The notes beneath the pieces are model-generated. The model was given only the letters and a program-made list of their open reading frames with translations, ran no database searches and was not told the DNA's origin. DNA of 64,000 nucleotides from Xanthomonas sacchari (lineage in GTDB: Bacteria > Pseudomonadota > Gammaproteobacteria > Xanthomonadales > Xanthomonadaceae), in the NCBI RefSeq assembly GCF_024266585.1, contig NZ_CP100647.1, forward strand, positions 1,655,001 to 1,719,000. Direction: 5' to 3'. Within the stretch, counting starts at the first letter, position 1. Every line of letters starts with the position of its first letter. This document shows, piece by piece, positions 1-8,303 of this stretch. Both the position numbers and the translations under genes were made by a program.

Positions 1-1580
1 CGCAGGGTGCCGTGCAGGCGCGCGCGCAGCAATGCGTACAGCGGCGCGCGCAGCCCCGGTTGCCATTCCGCCAACCCTTCCAGCACCGCCTGCAGGTCCA
101 ACTGCAGGATGATGGTGCAGAACATCCGCGCCAGCGCGGCGTCGTCCTGCACCGGGATGCGCGCATCGCGCGGCGCGCCCAGCGCGGCCAGCGCCGGCCG
201 TTGCGCGTGCAGGCGCGACAGCAGCACCCGCGCCGCGTCGTTGTCCTTGAGCAGCAGCCGCGGCGCGCGGCCGGCGGCATAGATCAGCACGCTGTTCTGC
301 TGGTTGGCCTCCAGCGCGATGCCGTAGCGCAGCCACAGCCGCAGGTGCACCTGGCACATCAGCGCCAGGTAGCCGTCCCACCAGGCGCTGAGGTCGCCAC
401 CATGGAAGCGTTCGGCCAGGTGCACCGCCAGTGGCCGTCCATCCGGCAACGCCGCGCACAGGCCGGCCACCGGCACCAGGGTCGCCTCCGGCAGCGCCGG
501 ATAGCGGCGCAGCAGGTAGGACAGATGCCGGGTCTCGCCGACATGGCCGGCATGCGCCTCGTCCACGTGCAGGTAGCGTTCACCCAGCGCCGGATCGTGC
601 GCGGCGAGGTCGCGCAGCACGCGTTCGAACCAGTGCCCGTCGTACAGCGTGGACGGCTTGATCAGGCGCAGGTTGAGCGCGCCGAGGGTGCGCATCGGCA
701 CCGGCAGCTTCAGGTGATGATCGGGAAACGCCAGCGGGATCACCGTGCGCAGCGACAGCGACGGGCGCACCTGCAGCCATGGCTGCGGCGCGGCGATCGC
801 GCCCTCCGGCAGGGCGAAGGCGTCCTCGCCCAGGCGCGCGAAGACCAGCGGGTGCAGTGGCCAGGCGACATGGTCGGCGTCCAGCGCCGGGTCCAGGCCG
901 AGCATGCTCGGGCGCGGCCAGAACGCCGGCGGCGGCGTGGTCTGGGTGACCTGCGCGGCCGGCAGCGCCAGCCAGCGCAGCGCGAAGCTGGGGCCGAACT
1001 CCGGCGCGTAGCGCGGCAGGTCGGCGTCGTCGAGGCCGAGCTTGGCGCGTGCGCTGGGATAGAACGGATGGTCGCGGTGGCTGGCCAGCTGTTCGCAGCG
1101 ATAGGCGCGTTCGTACGCGTCGGCGGCATCCAGCGCGCCGGCCAGCAGCGGCCGTTGCTGCGCGTAGGCCTGCCGCGCCAGCGCGCGCTGGCGCACCGCG
1201 CACTCGGCTTCCTCGACATAGGCGCGGTGCAGGGCCTGGGTCTGCGCGTCGAGCCCGGCGCTCAGCCGCGCCAGCCACTGCGCCGCGCCGGATTCGAACG
1301 TGCTGCGCTGCGAAGTGTGCAGGACCCAGCCGTCGCTGCAGGCACTGACGGTCTGCAGGTAGCCGGCGCGGCGCAGCGGCAGCCACAGTTCGCCATCGGG
1401 CAGATGCCCGATGCGCCACCAGGTGGCGTCCGCCGGCAGCGGCGCCTGCGCCCAGGCGGCGAGCACCGCCGGCGGTGGGGTGGCGGCAGCGCCGCGGCTG
1501 ACGATGCCGTGCAGGTCCTCGCGCAGGCAGGCGTCGATCACGCGCAGGTCGATGTAGCGGCGGTCGGCGTCCCGGTTCAT
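1..1580 (-). CDS. IucA/IucC family NIS siderophore synthetase (3' end outside window)
   Basis: Cytosolic ATP-dependent synthetase that condenses a carboxylate such as citrate with an amine or alcohol in NRPS-independent siderophore synthesis. About 526 codons are visible and the C-terminus lies beyond base 1. Family motifs seen are SHRDHPFYPSARAKLG (about residues 166-181), LIKPSTLYDGHW (about 300) and ALEANQQNSVLI (about 425). The ATG at 1580 overlaps the stop of the upstream ATP-grasp gene as ATGA, so translation is coupled. With the ATP-grasp gene and TonB receptor upstream it looks like the second biosynthetic gene of a vibrioferrin/xanthoferrin-type operon (pvsB/xssB position). The exact product is inferred, not shown. 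Confidence 0.88.
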   Translation of the reverse strand, partial: MNRDADRRYIDLRVIDACLREDLHGIVSRGAAATPPPAVLAAWAQAPLPADATWWRIGHLPDGELWLPLRRAGYLQTVSACSDGWVLHTSQRSTFESGAAQWLARLSAGLDAQTQALHRAYVEEAECAVRQRALARQAYAQQRPLLAGALDAADAYERAYRCEQLASHRDHPFYPSARAKLGLDDADLPRYAPEFGPSFALRWLALPAAQVTQTTPPPAFWPRPSMLGLDPALDADHVAWPLHPLVFARLGEDAFALPEGAIAAPQPWLQVRPSLSLRTVIPLAFPDHHLKLPVPMRTLGALNLRLIKPSTLYDGHWFERVLRDLAAHDPALGERYLHVDEAHAGHVGETRHLSYLLRRYPALPEATLVPVAGLCAALPDGRPLAVHLAERFHGGDLSAWWDGYLALMCQVHLRLWLRYGIALEANQQNSVLIYAAGRAPRLLLKDNDAARVLLSRLHAQRPALAALGAPRDARIPVQDDAALARMFCTIILQLDLQAVLEGLAEWQPGLRAPLYALLRARLHGTL

Positions 1581-2803
1581 GCGGCCGCTCCGGTGGCGGT
1601 GTCGATGCGCCAGCGCAGCGATGCCTCGGCGCTGGCCAGCGCCTGCTGCAGGTCCGACTCGGTGTCGGCGAGCACGTCCAGCACGCCCAGGTAATCCTTG
1701 TTGGAATGGCTCAGGCGGATGGCGTCGCCAGGTTGCCGCAGGCGCCGGTAGCGCGCTTCCCAGCCGGCGTCGCTGCTGCCGTGGTCGGCGCTGGCCACCG
1801 CCAGCGTGCCGTCGTGCTCGGCCACGTAGTAGCGCACCAGCGCCTGCGCGCGGCGCGCCTGCAGCGCCGGCAGCGGCCGACTCAGGTGCAGGCCGAGCAC
1901 GCTGTCGAACCAGTGCCCGCCGAACAGGCGATGGAGCAGGAATTCGCGGCCGTCGCCGATGCTGCGGTAGTTGATCTCCACCAGCACCGGCCCGTCGGCG
2001 GTGAGGATGAATTCGCTGTGGCACACGCCGAAGCCGATGCCGAACGCCTGCAGTTGCGTCAGCGCCTGCTGCAGCACCGGCGTGTCGGTGGCGCCGCGCC
2101 AGCGCGCCTCGCACTCGACGAAGTGCGGCGGTGCCGACAGTTGCACGTCGAAGCCGCCGATCGGCAGCAAGGTGCGCCCATCGCCGAGCGTTTCCAGGGT
2201 GAACAGCGGTCCCTCCAGCACGCTCTCCAGCAACACGCTGCGCTGTGGGTGACGTTGCCAGAAGTCGTCCAGGTAGGCCTGCAGCGCCGCCGCGTCGGCG
2301 CAGTGGCGCACGTCCAGGCTGGCCACGCCTTCGCGCGGCTTGGCGATCAGCGGCCAGGGCGCCTGCGCCGGCGGCAGCGCGCCCGGCGTCAGGCTGCAGA
2401 ACCACGGCGCCGGCAGGCCGAGCGCGCGCAGGCGCTGGCGCATCGCCGCCTTGTTCTTGGCCGCGTAGCAGACCTGCCAGTCCTTGCCCGGCACGCCGAG
2501 CGCGGCGGCGACCACGGCGGCGCTGGTCTGCAGGTGGTCGCTGTTGCTGAACACCGCGCGCGGCGGCTGCGGCAGGCTGCCGAGCAGGTCGAGCACGCCC
2601 AGCGGATTGAACACGTCGCACTCCAGCACCTGCACCGGCGCGGCCGGCGGATGCCGGCGGAAGTGGTCGAGGTGGGCGTGGCGATGGTCGGTCAGCAGCA
2701 GCACCGGCACGCCCAAACGCTGTGCGGCGGGGAGGAAGCCATCGGTTACCGCCGGGTGGCAGACGTGGCTGAGGATCAGCAGGGGAGCGTCGTGCGGGAT
2801 CAT
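1577..2803 (-). CDS. ATP-grasp ligase of the siderophore operon
   Basis: ATP-grasp fold ligase of 408 aa. The central part carries the nucleotide-binding pattern LIAKPREGVASLD, and near the C-terminal third VLVEINYRSIGDG gives the Glu-x-Asn metal/ATP-binding pair of the family. A longer reading frame runs upstream to 3076, but it is Arg/Pro-rich and overlaps the receptor gene; MIPHDAPLLILSHVCHP at 2803 is the natural start. It overlaps the IucA/IucC gene by ATGA. In vibrioferrin-type clusters the first gene (pvsA) is an ATP-grasp enzyme followed by an IucA/IucC synthetase, the arrangement seen here. The substrate is inferred from that parallel only. Confidence 0.85.
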   Translation of the reverse strand: MIPHDAPLLILSHVCHPAVTDGFLPAAQRLGVPVLLLTDHRHAHLDHFRRHPPAAPVQVLECDVFNPLGVLDLLGSLPQPPRAVFSNSDHLQTSAAVVAAALGVPGKDWQVCYAAKNKAAMRQRLRALGLPAPWFCSLTPGALPPAQAPWPLIAKPREGVASLDVRHCADAAALQAYLDDFWQRHPQRSVLLESVLEGPLFTLETLGDGRTLLPIGGFDVQLSAPPHFVECEARWRGATDTPVLQQALTQLQAFGIGFGVCHSEFILTADGPVLVEINYRSIGDGREFLLHRLFGGHWFDSVLGLHLSRPLPALQARRAQALVRYYVAEHDGTLAVASADHGSSDAGWEARYRRLRQPGDAIRLSHSNKDYLGVLDVLADTESDLQQALASAEASLRWRIDTATGAAA

Positions 2804-3053
2804 GTGCGGGTCTCGTCGGGCGCAGGCGCACGCACGCCGCCGGCGCGGCCGCGCGGGCGCGGACACGGGAGGCATGCGCCGCGGCTGCGGCAGGTCGTGT
2901 GGTTGCCTGGCGCGGCGCATCGGGCGCGCGCTGGGTAGGGGAAAGGACGCGGCTGCGTCCGTGGCATGTGCCCGCGTCTCCCGCGGGCGGCGGCGCGCCG
3001 TGCTGGCGCGCGGTGGTGCGGCTGCCGGCGGCGTCGTCCGACGCCGGCGTGGA

Positions 3054-5183
3054 TCAGAAGGTGTACTCGAGGCCAACGGTGACGCTGCGGCCCGGCGCCG
3101 GCTGCCGGCCCCAGGGGCTGGTGTCGATGCCGCGGTACCAGTACTTGCGATCGAACAGGTTGTTGACCGCCAGCGACGCGCTGAGCTTGCCGCCGGCGCC
3201 TTCGCTGAGCACCTGGCTCAGCTGCGCGTTCCACACCCAGTAGGAGGGCAGTTCGCCGACCGAGGCGATCGCGTTTTCCTGCACGGTGTTGGCCGCATCG
3301 CTGAAGGCACGGCTGAAGTAATAGCTGGAAACGGCGACGGTGGTGTGACCGGATTCGGGCCGGTACGCGGCGCCGAGGGTGAGCTGGTTGCGCGAGGTGT
3401 AAGGCACGCGCAGGCCCTCGTACACGCCCGATTTCTGCCGCGCGTCCAGGTAGGCGTAGCCGGCGTTGAGGGTCAGCGCGCGCAGTTGCGCCGGGCTCCA
3501 CTGCAGTTCCACTTCGCCGCCCTGGTGGCGGGTCTTGCCGAGGTTGCGGTAGGTGCGGGTGGTGTTGTCGAGCTGGATCTGCTGGTCGAAGTCGATCAGG
3601 TAGCCGCCGAACTGCACGCGGGTGCGTTCGTTGGGCTGGTAGCGCGCGCCGGCCTCGTAGTTCCAGGCCAGTTCGGCGTCGAGGTTGTCGCCGAAGATGA
3701 TCTGGGTGACCTGCGGCGCGCGCAGCGAGCGCTGCCCGTCGGCGTACAGGTACCACTGCGGGCTGGCCTGGAATCCCAGGGTCAGGCCGGGCAGCACGTC
3801 GTCGGTCTTGTTGCGCGTGCGCGCGCCGCTGGCCAGGTTGTAGTAGCGCGAATCGACCTGCTCGTAGCGCAGGCCGGGGGTGACGGTGACGCGGCCGTCG
3901 GCGAAGGCGATCGCGTCGCTGACGTAGGCGGCGGCGCCGCGGTCCTTGAAGCGCCAGTCGCGCACCAGGGTGTAGACGCCGTCGCTGAGGCGGGTGTTGC
4001 CGACCAGGAAGTCGATGTCCTCGTTGATCGCGCGCGCGCCCAGCGTCCACTGCTGGCGTACCGCGCCGTCGCCCATCGTCCAGCTCAGCCGCGGTTCGCT
4101 GCCGTAGACCCGGAAGTCGCGCGGCGCGCTCTGCCGCAGTTGCGGCGGCAGGTCGGCGCGCCAGGTCTCGCTGGCGGCCTGGCGCATGCCGACGATGAAG
4201 TTGCGGCTGCTGCGCGCGCTGAAGTTGCTCCAGTCCAGGCGCAGGTCCTGGAACGGACCAAGATCGCCGAAGTCCTGCTGGTAGACCAGCGAGGCGCGGG
4301 TGGTGCGGCCGGTGAATGCATCCAGCGGCCGCGTCGACTGGCGCGGATCGCGCAGGTAGTCGGCCGGCGCCAGCGCCCCGGCCAGGTCCATGTTCGCGAC
4401 ATAGCGCTGCACGCTGGCCTTGAGCAGCTTGTCCGGCGCCAGCCACCATTCCGCGCGCAGGCGCAGGTTCTTGATGTCGGTGGCGCTGTGCTCGCGCCAG
4501 TAGTCGCCCTTGGTCCAGTTCGCGTCCAGTTGCAGGCCGAAGGTGTCGCTGGCGTAGCCGCCGGTGCTGATCGCGGTGTCGCCGAGGTAATGCCCGGCAC
4601 CGCCGGCGGTGACCTTCTGTCCCAGCGTGGTGGTCCAGGTGGTGGGAATCTCCGGGCTGATCAGGTTGATCACCCCGCCCACGTTGTTGGGGCCGTACTG
4701 CACCGCGGCGCCGCCGCGCACGATGTCGATGCGGTCGATCTGGTTCATGCCCACCGGGAACAGCGACAGGCTGGTCTGTCCGTACGGGGCCAGCGCCAGC
4801 GGGATGCCGTCCTCCAGCACCTGTACGCGGCCGCTGCGGCTTTCGTAGAGGCCGCGCAGCATGATCTGCGGCAGCGCGCCGGTGCCGGTCTCGTCGAACA
4901 CCTTGATGCCCGGCACCTTCTGCAGCGCGTCGTCCAGCGAGCGGTTGGCGCCGGTGCGCAGCTGCGTGCTGTCGATCACCTGGCGGCTGCCGGCGTAGTG
5001 CTGCACGTCCTCGACCGTGGAGCGGCCGAGCAGGCTGCCCTGCACCTGCACCGCGTCGAGCTGGCGGATCCGCGCCTGGGCGTCGGCGTCGGGCGGGGTG
5101 TCCTCGGCGCGCGCGCTGGAGGGGGCAAGCATGGCGGCGACGAGGGCGACGGCCAGCAGCGAAGGGGAAAGCGAAGCGATCAA
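3054..5183 (-). CDS. TonB-dependent siderophore receptor (FecA-like)
   Basis: Outer-membrane receptor of 709 aa for a ferric siderophore, powered by TonB. It has a Sec signal peptide ending near AEDTPP, a TonB box-like LDAVQVQG, a plug domain with DALQKVPGIKVF, RIDIVRGGAAVQYG and GGVINLISPE, then a 22-strand-type barrel ending in the aromatic YTF. It lies 27 bp after the aldolase-like gene and 250 bp before the ATP-grasp gene, so it probably imports the siderophore made by this operon (xsuA/psuA position). A GC-rich hairpin follows its stop, which may reduce read-through into the synthesis genes. Confidence 0.93.
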   Translation of the reverse strand: MIASLSPSLLAVALVAAMLAPSSARAEDTPPDADAQARIRQLDAVQVQGSLLGRSTVEDVQHYAGSRQVIDSTQLRTGANRSLDDALQKVPGIKVFDETGTGALPQIMLRGLYESRSGRVQVLEDGIPLALAPYGQTSLSLFPVGMNQIDRIDIVRGGAAVQYGPNNVGGVINLISPEIPTTWTTTLGQKVTAGGAGHYLGDTAISTGGYASDTFGLQLDANWTKGDYWREHSATDIKNLRLRAEWWLAPDKLLKASVQRYVANMDLAGALAPADYLRDPRQSTRPLDAFTGRTTRASLVYQQDFGDLGPFQDLRLDWSNFSARSSRNFIVGMRQAASETWRADLPPQLRQSAPRDFRVYGSEPRLSWTMGDGAVRQQWTLGARAINEDIDFLVGNTRLSDGVYTLVRDWRFKDRGAAAYVSDAIAFADGRVTVTPGLRYEQVDSRYYNLASGARTRNKTDDVLPGLTLGFQASPQWYLYADGQRSLRAPQVTQIIFGDNLDAELAWNYEAGARYQPNERTRVQFGGYLIDFDQQIQLDNTTRTYRNLGKTRHQGGEVELQWSPAQLRALTLNAGYAYLDARQKSGVYEGLRVPYTSRNQLTLGAAYRPESGHTTVAVSSYYFSRAFSDAANTVQENAIASVGELPSYWVWNAQLSQVLSEGAGGKLSASLAVNNLFDRKYWYRGIDTSPWGRQPAPGRSVTVGLEYTF

Positions 5184-5210
5184 GACGACGACTCCAAGGG
5201 CACGAAACGG

Positions 5211-5942
5211 TCAGGGACTGCGCAGGTCGGCCGCGCGCTGGCGCAACGCGGCCTGCAGCAGCGCGCGGTCTTCGCCGGCGAACAGCCACTGCAGGTCCGC
5301 CTGTGCCAGCCAATGCGCGCGCTGCGCGGCGTCGCGGGGATTGGGGCAGAACGGCACGCCGGCGGCACGGCAGGCCGCGGCGATCGCCAGCAGGTGTTCC
5401 CAGACCTGCGGATGGGTGGGCTGCGGGCCGACGCCCAGGTCCAGCGCCAGGTCCAGCGCGCCTTCCATCACCAGCGACACACCGGGCACCTGCAGGATCT
5501 GCGGCAGGGCGCGCACGCCGGCGACGCTCTCGATCATCGGGATCACGCGCAGGCGTTCGCGGCTATGGGCGATGTAGTCGGCCAGGCCCACGCTACCGAA
5601 GCCGGTGACGCGGCCGCCGGTGATGCCGCGGCGGCCGTGCGGCGGGAAGTGCGCCGCGGCGACCGCACGCTCGGCCTGCTCGGCGCTGTCCAGTCCGGGC
5701 AGGACCACGCCGCGGGCGCCGGCGTCGAGCACCCGGCCGATCAGCTTGGCGTCGACCTCGGGCACCCGCACCCAGGCTTCGCAGCCGCCCAGCTCGCAGG
5801 CGCGGATGGCATGTTCCAGCTCGGCTGGCGAGCGCAGCACGTGTTCCAGATCCAGCACCGCGAAGTCGTAGCCGACATGGCCGAACATCTCGCACAGCAG
5901 GGCACTGGGTAAGGAGTTGAGCAACCCGATCTTGCTGGCCAT
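5211..5942 (-). CDS. HpcH/HpaI family aldolase-like protein
   Basis: Member of the HpcH/HpaI (2-dehydro-3-deoxy-glucarate/4-hydroxy-2-oxoheptanedioate) class II aldolase family, about 243 aa with the ATG at 5942. A TTG at 5978 would add 12 residues; neither start has a clear Shine-Dalgarno. The metal and substrate residues can be followed: His in LDLEH, Arg in VRVPE, Glu in PMIESV, Asp in EGALDLALDLG. It is the first gene behind a Fur-box-like site and precedes the receptor. In this place it may make or break down an oxo-acid building block for the siderophore or an associated carbon route; the reaction itself cannot be read from sequence. Confidence 0.82.
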   Translation of the reverse strand: MASKIGLLNSLPSALLCEMFGHVGYDFAVLDLEHVLRSPAELEHAIRACELGGCEAWVRVPEVDAKLIGRVLDAGARGVVLPGLDSAEQAERAVAAAHFPPHGRRGITGGRVTGFGSVGLADYIAHSRERLRVIPMIESVAGVRALPQILQVPGVSLVMEGALDLALDLGVGPQPTHPQVWEHLLAIAAACRAAGVPFCPNPRDAAQRAHWLAQADLQWLFAGEDRALLQAALRQRAADLRSP

Positions 5943-5990
5943 GGGGGAGGGCGAGCGGAGCTGGGGAAGGGAGCGCAATCCTGACGGAAA

Positions 5991-6005
5991 CGAGAATGCT
6001 TATCA
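5991..6005 (-). promoter_or_regulatory. Fur-box-like operator of the siderophore operon
   Basis: Read on the minus strand, TGATAAGCATTCTCG matches the 7-1-7 Fur consensus TGATAATNATTATCA at about 11 of 14 informative positions. It lies just upstream of the first gene of an iron-uptake operon, where Fur would be expected. If it overlaps the promoter, transcription would begin near 5980 and favour the ATG at 5942 for the aldolase gene. No protein-DNA evidence is available. Confidence 0.6.
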
Positions 6006-6107
6006 AGACGATTCGTAGCGGGCGTTCACAGTCGCTGTAGACGTTTTCTGTGCGCTACCGCGCTTTTCCCCGCAGCGACTTGCTCTCCGAAGAGGAGTCG
6101 CTTTTGC

Positions 6108-6165
6108 GAATCCCGATTCCCGATTCCCGATTCCCCAATCCCCAATCCCCAATCCCCAATCCCAG
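6108..6165. repeat. Heptamer-arm repeat, single arm
   Basis: Tandem 7-mers, first GATTCCC three times and then CAATCCC four times, preceded by CGCTTTTGCGA, the typical inner boundary of this family. It sits 11 bp beyond the ybaL stop. The stem AGCGACT/AGTCGCT at 6074-6080 and 6096-6102, followed by TTTT on the plus strand, adjoins it and may belong to the same structure. No opposite arm is visible here. Confidence 0.8.
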
Positions 6166-6176
6166 CCGCCAAGCGC

Positions 6177-7856
6177 TCAGCGTGCGGCGGCGCGCAGCCC
6201 CCGGTACGGCGGCGTCGCCATCACCATCTCCGCCAGCGAATACGCCAGCTCGCGCTCGGCCATCACCGTGCCGTCGGCGCCGTGGTCGAGCAGGTGCTTG
6301 ACCTCGGCATCGCTGTGCGCGCGCGCCAGCAGGGTCAGCGCCGGGTTCAGCGCACGCAGCTTGGCCAGCGCCTCGCCGGCCTCCAGCGGCTGCGGGATCG
6401 CCAGGATCGCGATCTTGGCCTTCTCCGGATGCGCCTCGGCCAGCACGCGGTCGGCGGCGGCGCTGCCGCGGATGCCGGGGATGCCGTCGGCGTGGGCGCG
6501 TTCGACATGGTCGCGGTTGTCGTCGATCACCAGCACCGGCACGCCGCGCTCGCGCAGCACCGCCGCCAGCGCGCTGCCGACCCGGCCGTAGCCGATCACG
6601 ATGGCGTGGTCGGCCAGGTCCAGCGATGGGCCCGGCGGCAGTTCCGGTTCCACCGTCACCGGCGCTTCCACGGCCTGGCGCGCCTGCCAGCGGTCCAGCC
6701 AGGAGAACAGCAGCGGGTTGGCGATGATCGACAGCAGTGCGCCGGCGAGGATCAGGTCGCGGCCGGTCTCGGGCAGGATCGCCAGGCTCACGCCCAGGCC
6801 GGCGAGGATGAAGGAGAACTCGCCGATCTGCGCCAGGCTGGTGGAGATGGTCAGGGCGATGCCAGTGGGATGGCCGAACGCCCGTACGATCACGAAAGCG
6901 GCCAGCGACTTGCCGACGGTGATGGTCAGGAACGTGGCCAGCACCTGCCAGGGATGCTCGAGCAGGATGTGCGGGTCGAACAGCATGCCCACCGAGACGA
7001 AGAACAGCACCGCGAAGGCGTCGCGCAGCGGCAGCGAGTCGCTGGCGGCCTTGTGGCTGAGTTCGGATTCCTTCAGCAGCATGCCGGCGAAGAACGCGCC
7101 CAGTGCGAACGACACACCGAACAGGGTCGCCGAGCCGAACGCCACGCCCAGCGCGATCGCCAGCACCGACAGGGTGAACAGCTCGCGCGAGCCGGTCGCG
7201 GCGACCTTCTCCAGCGCCCACGGGATGGCGCGGCGGCCGACCACCAGCATGACCGCCACGAACGCCGCCATCTTCAGCAGGGTGACGCCGAGCGCGCCGA
7301 GGATCGCACCGGTGTCGGCGCCCTTGCCGCCGAGCGCGTCGGCCAGCGCCGGCAGCAGCACCAGCGCCAGCACCATCACCAGGTCCTCCACGATCAGCCA
7401 GCCGACCGCGATGCGCCCGCGCAGGGTTTCCAGCAGGCGCCGTTCCTCCATCGCCCGCAGCAGCACCACGGTACTGGCCACCGACAGCGCCAGGCCGAAC
7501 ACCAGGCCGTGCAGGGTCGGCCAGCCCATGCTCCAGGCCAGGCCCCAGCCGAGCAGGGTGGCGACCGCGATCTGCGCCAGCGCGCCGGGGATCGCGATCC
7601 ACTTCACTTCCATCAGGTCTTCGAGCGAAAAGTGCAGCCCCACCCCGAACATCAGCAGCATCACGCCCAGTTCCGACAACTGGTTGGCCAGCGCCTGGTC
7701 GGCGACGAAGCCCGGCGTGAACGGTCCCACGCAGATGCCGGCCACCAGGTAGCCGACCAGCGGCGAGAGCTTGAGACGGTGGGCGAGCGTACCGAAGAGG
7801 AAGGCGAGCGCGAGCCCGACCGCGATGATGTCGATGAGACTGGTGTCGTGATGCAT
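6177..7856 (-). CDS. ybaL: KefB/YbaL-type monovalent cation:proton antiporter-2 with RCK domain
   Basis: Inner-membrane cation/H+ antiporter of 559 aa, close to the 558 aa of E. coli YbaL. The first about 390 residues form the CPA2 transport domain with many hydrophobic segments and the motifs GYLVAGICVGPFTPGF, GLALSVASTVVLLRAME and LAQIGEFSFILAGLG. Residues about 410-530 form a cytosolic RCK/TrkA-N Rossmann domain starting HAIVIGYGRVGSALA, the nucleotide-sensing part. It is transcribed alone; a hairpin lies just upstream of its start and a heptamer repeat just beyond its stop. The transported ion (K+ or Na+) is not evident. Confidence 0.92.
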   Translation of the reverse strand: MHHDTSLIDIIAVGLALAFLFGTLAHRLKLSPLVGYLVAGICVGPFTPGFVADQALANQLSELGVMLLMFGVGLHFSLEDLMEVKWIAIPGALAQIAVATLLGWGLAWSMGWPTLHGLVFGLALSVASTVVLLRAMEERRLLETLRGRIAVGWLIVEDLVMVLALVLLPALADALGGKGADTGAILGALGVTLLKMAAFVAVMLVVGRRAIPWALEKVAATGSRELFTLSVLAIALGVAFGSATLFGVSFALGAFFAGMLLKESELSHKAASDSLPLRDAFAVLFFVSVGMLFDPHILLEHPWQVLATFLTITVGKSLAAFVIVRAFGHPTGIALTISTSLAQIGEFSFILAGLGVSLAILPETGRDLILAGALLSIIANPLLFSWLDRWQARQAVEAPVTVEPELPPGPSLDLADHAIVIGYGRVGSALAAVLRERGVPVLVIDDNRDHVERAHADGIPGIRGSAAADRVLAEAHPEKAKIAILAIPQPLEAGEALAKLRALNPALTLLARAHSDAEVKHLLDHGADGTVMAERELAYSLAEMVMATPPYRGLRAAAR

Positions 7857-7876
7857 TCAGGATCGCAGAACAAGGG

Positions 7877-7906
7877 AGCCCCGAGTGTCGCCGATCGGGG
7901 CTTTTG
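7877..7906 (+). terminator. Hairpin with T-run upstream of ybaL
   Basis: Stem AGCCCCGA (7877-7884) and TCGGGGCT (7895-7902) with a 10-nt loop, followed by TTTT on the plus strand. There is no plus-strand gene before it, so it may instead shape the 5' leader of ybaL, whose ATG is at 7856. The rest of the 7857-8303 intergenic region shows no convincing gene. Confidence 0.4.
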
Positions 7907-8303
7907 TCGGCAAATCGGCGTGCGGCGCCGAAGGGCTGGCGAAGCTTGGGGCGTGACACCTGAAGTCAGCCTCGAACTGCTGTGCCGATAGGTGCTGCGC
8001 GCGGATGGGAACCGGAACAGTTGGTCCGCAGCGCATGTCCCCAGCACCGCGCAGGTCGGTGATGGGCGCGGCTCGCCGGCGCTGCTGCTGCGCAGTCGGT
8101 GCACTGGGCAGTGTCCCATCGCTGCCTCCGGCCCCACTCCCTGACAGCGTGACTGGGATGGAGGTCGCAGTGATCGCGCTACGCGCGCAACTCCCTGTCA
8201 GGAAAGACATTACACCGCATGATGGACGTTAACTGTCTACTGTTTCGGCCCATGCCCTGGTGTATGTTTGCGCCCATTGGTGTCCTGCCAGGACCAGGGT
8301 GGC

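Noticed and set aside
2484-5912. Plus-strand open frame of 1,142 codons across the siderophore operon
   Set aside because: Antisense of the receptor and aldolase genes; low-complexity Arg/Ala/Gly composition.
6108-6165. Heptamer arrays as possible CRISPR arrays
   Set aside because: Units of 7 bp without spacers; the only CRISPR-type repeats are at 13813-13963.
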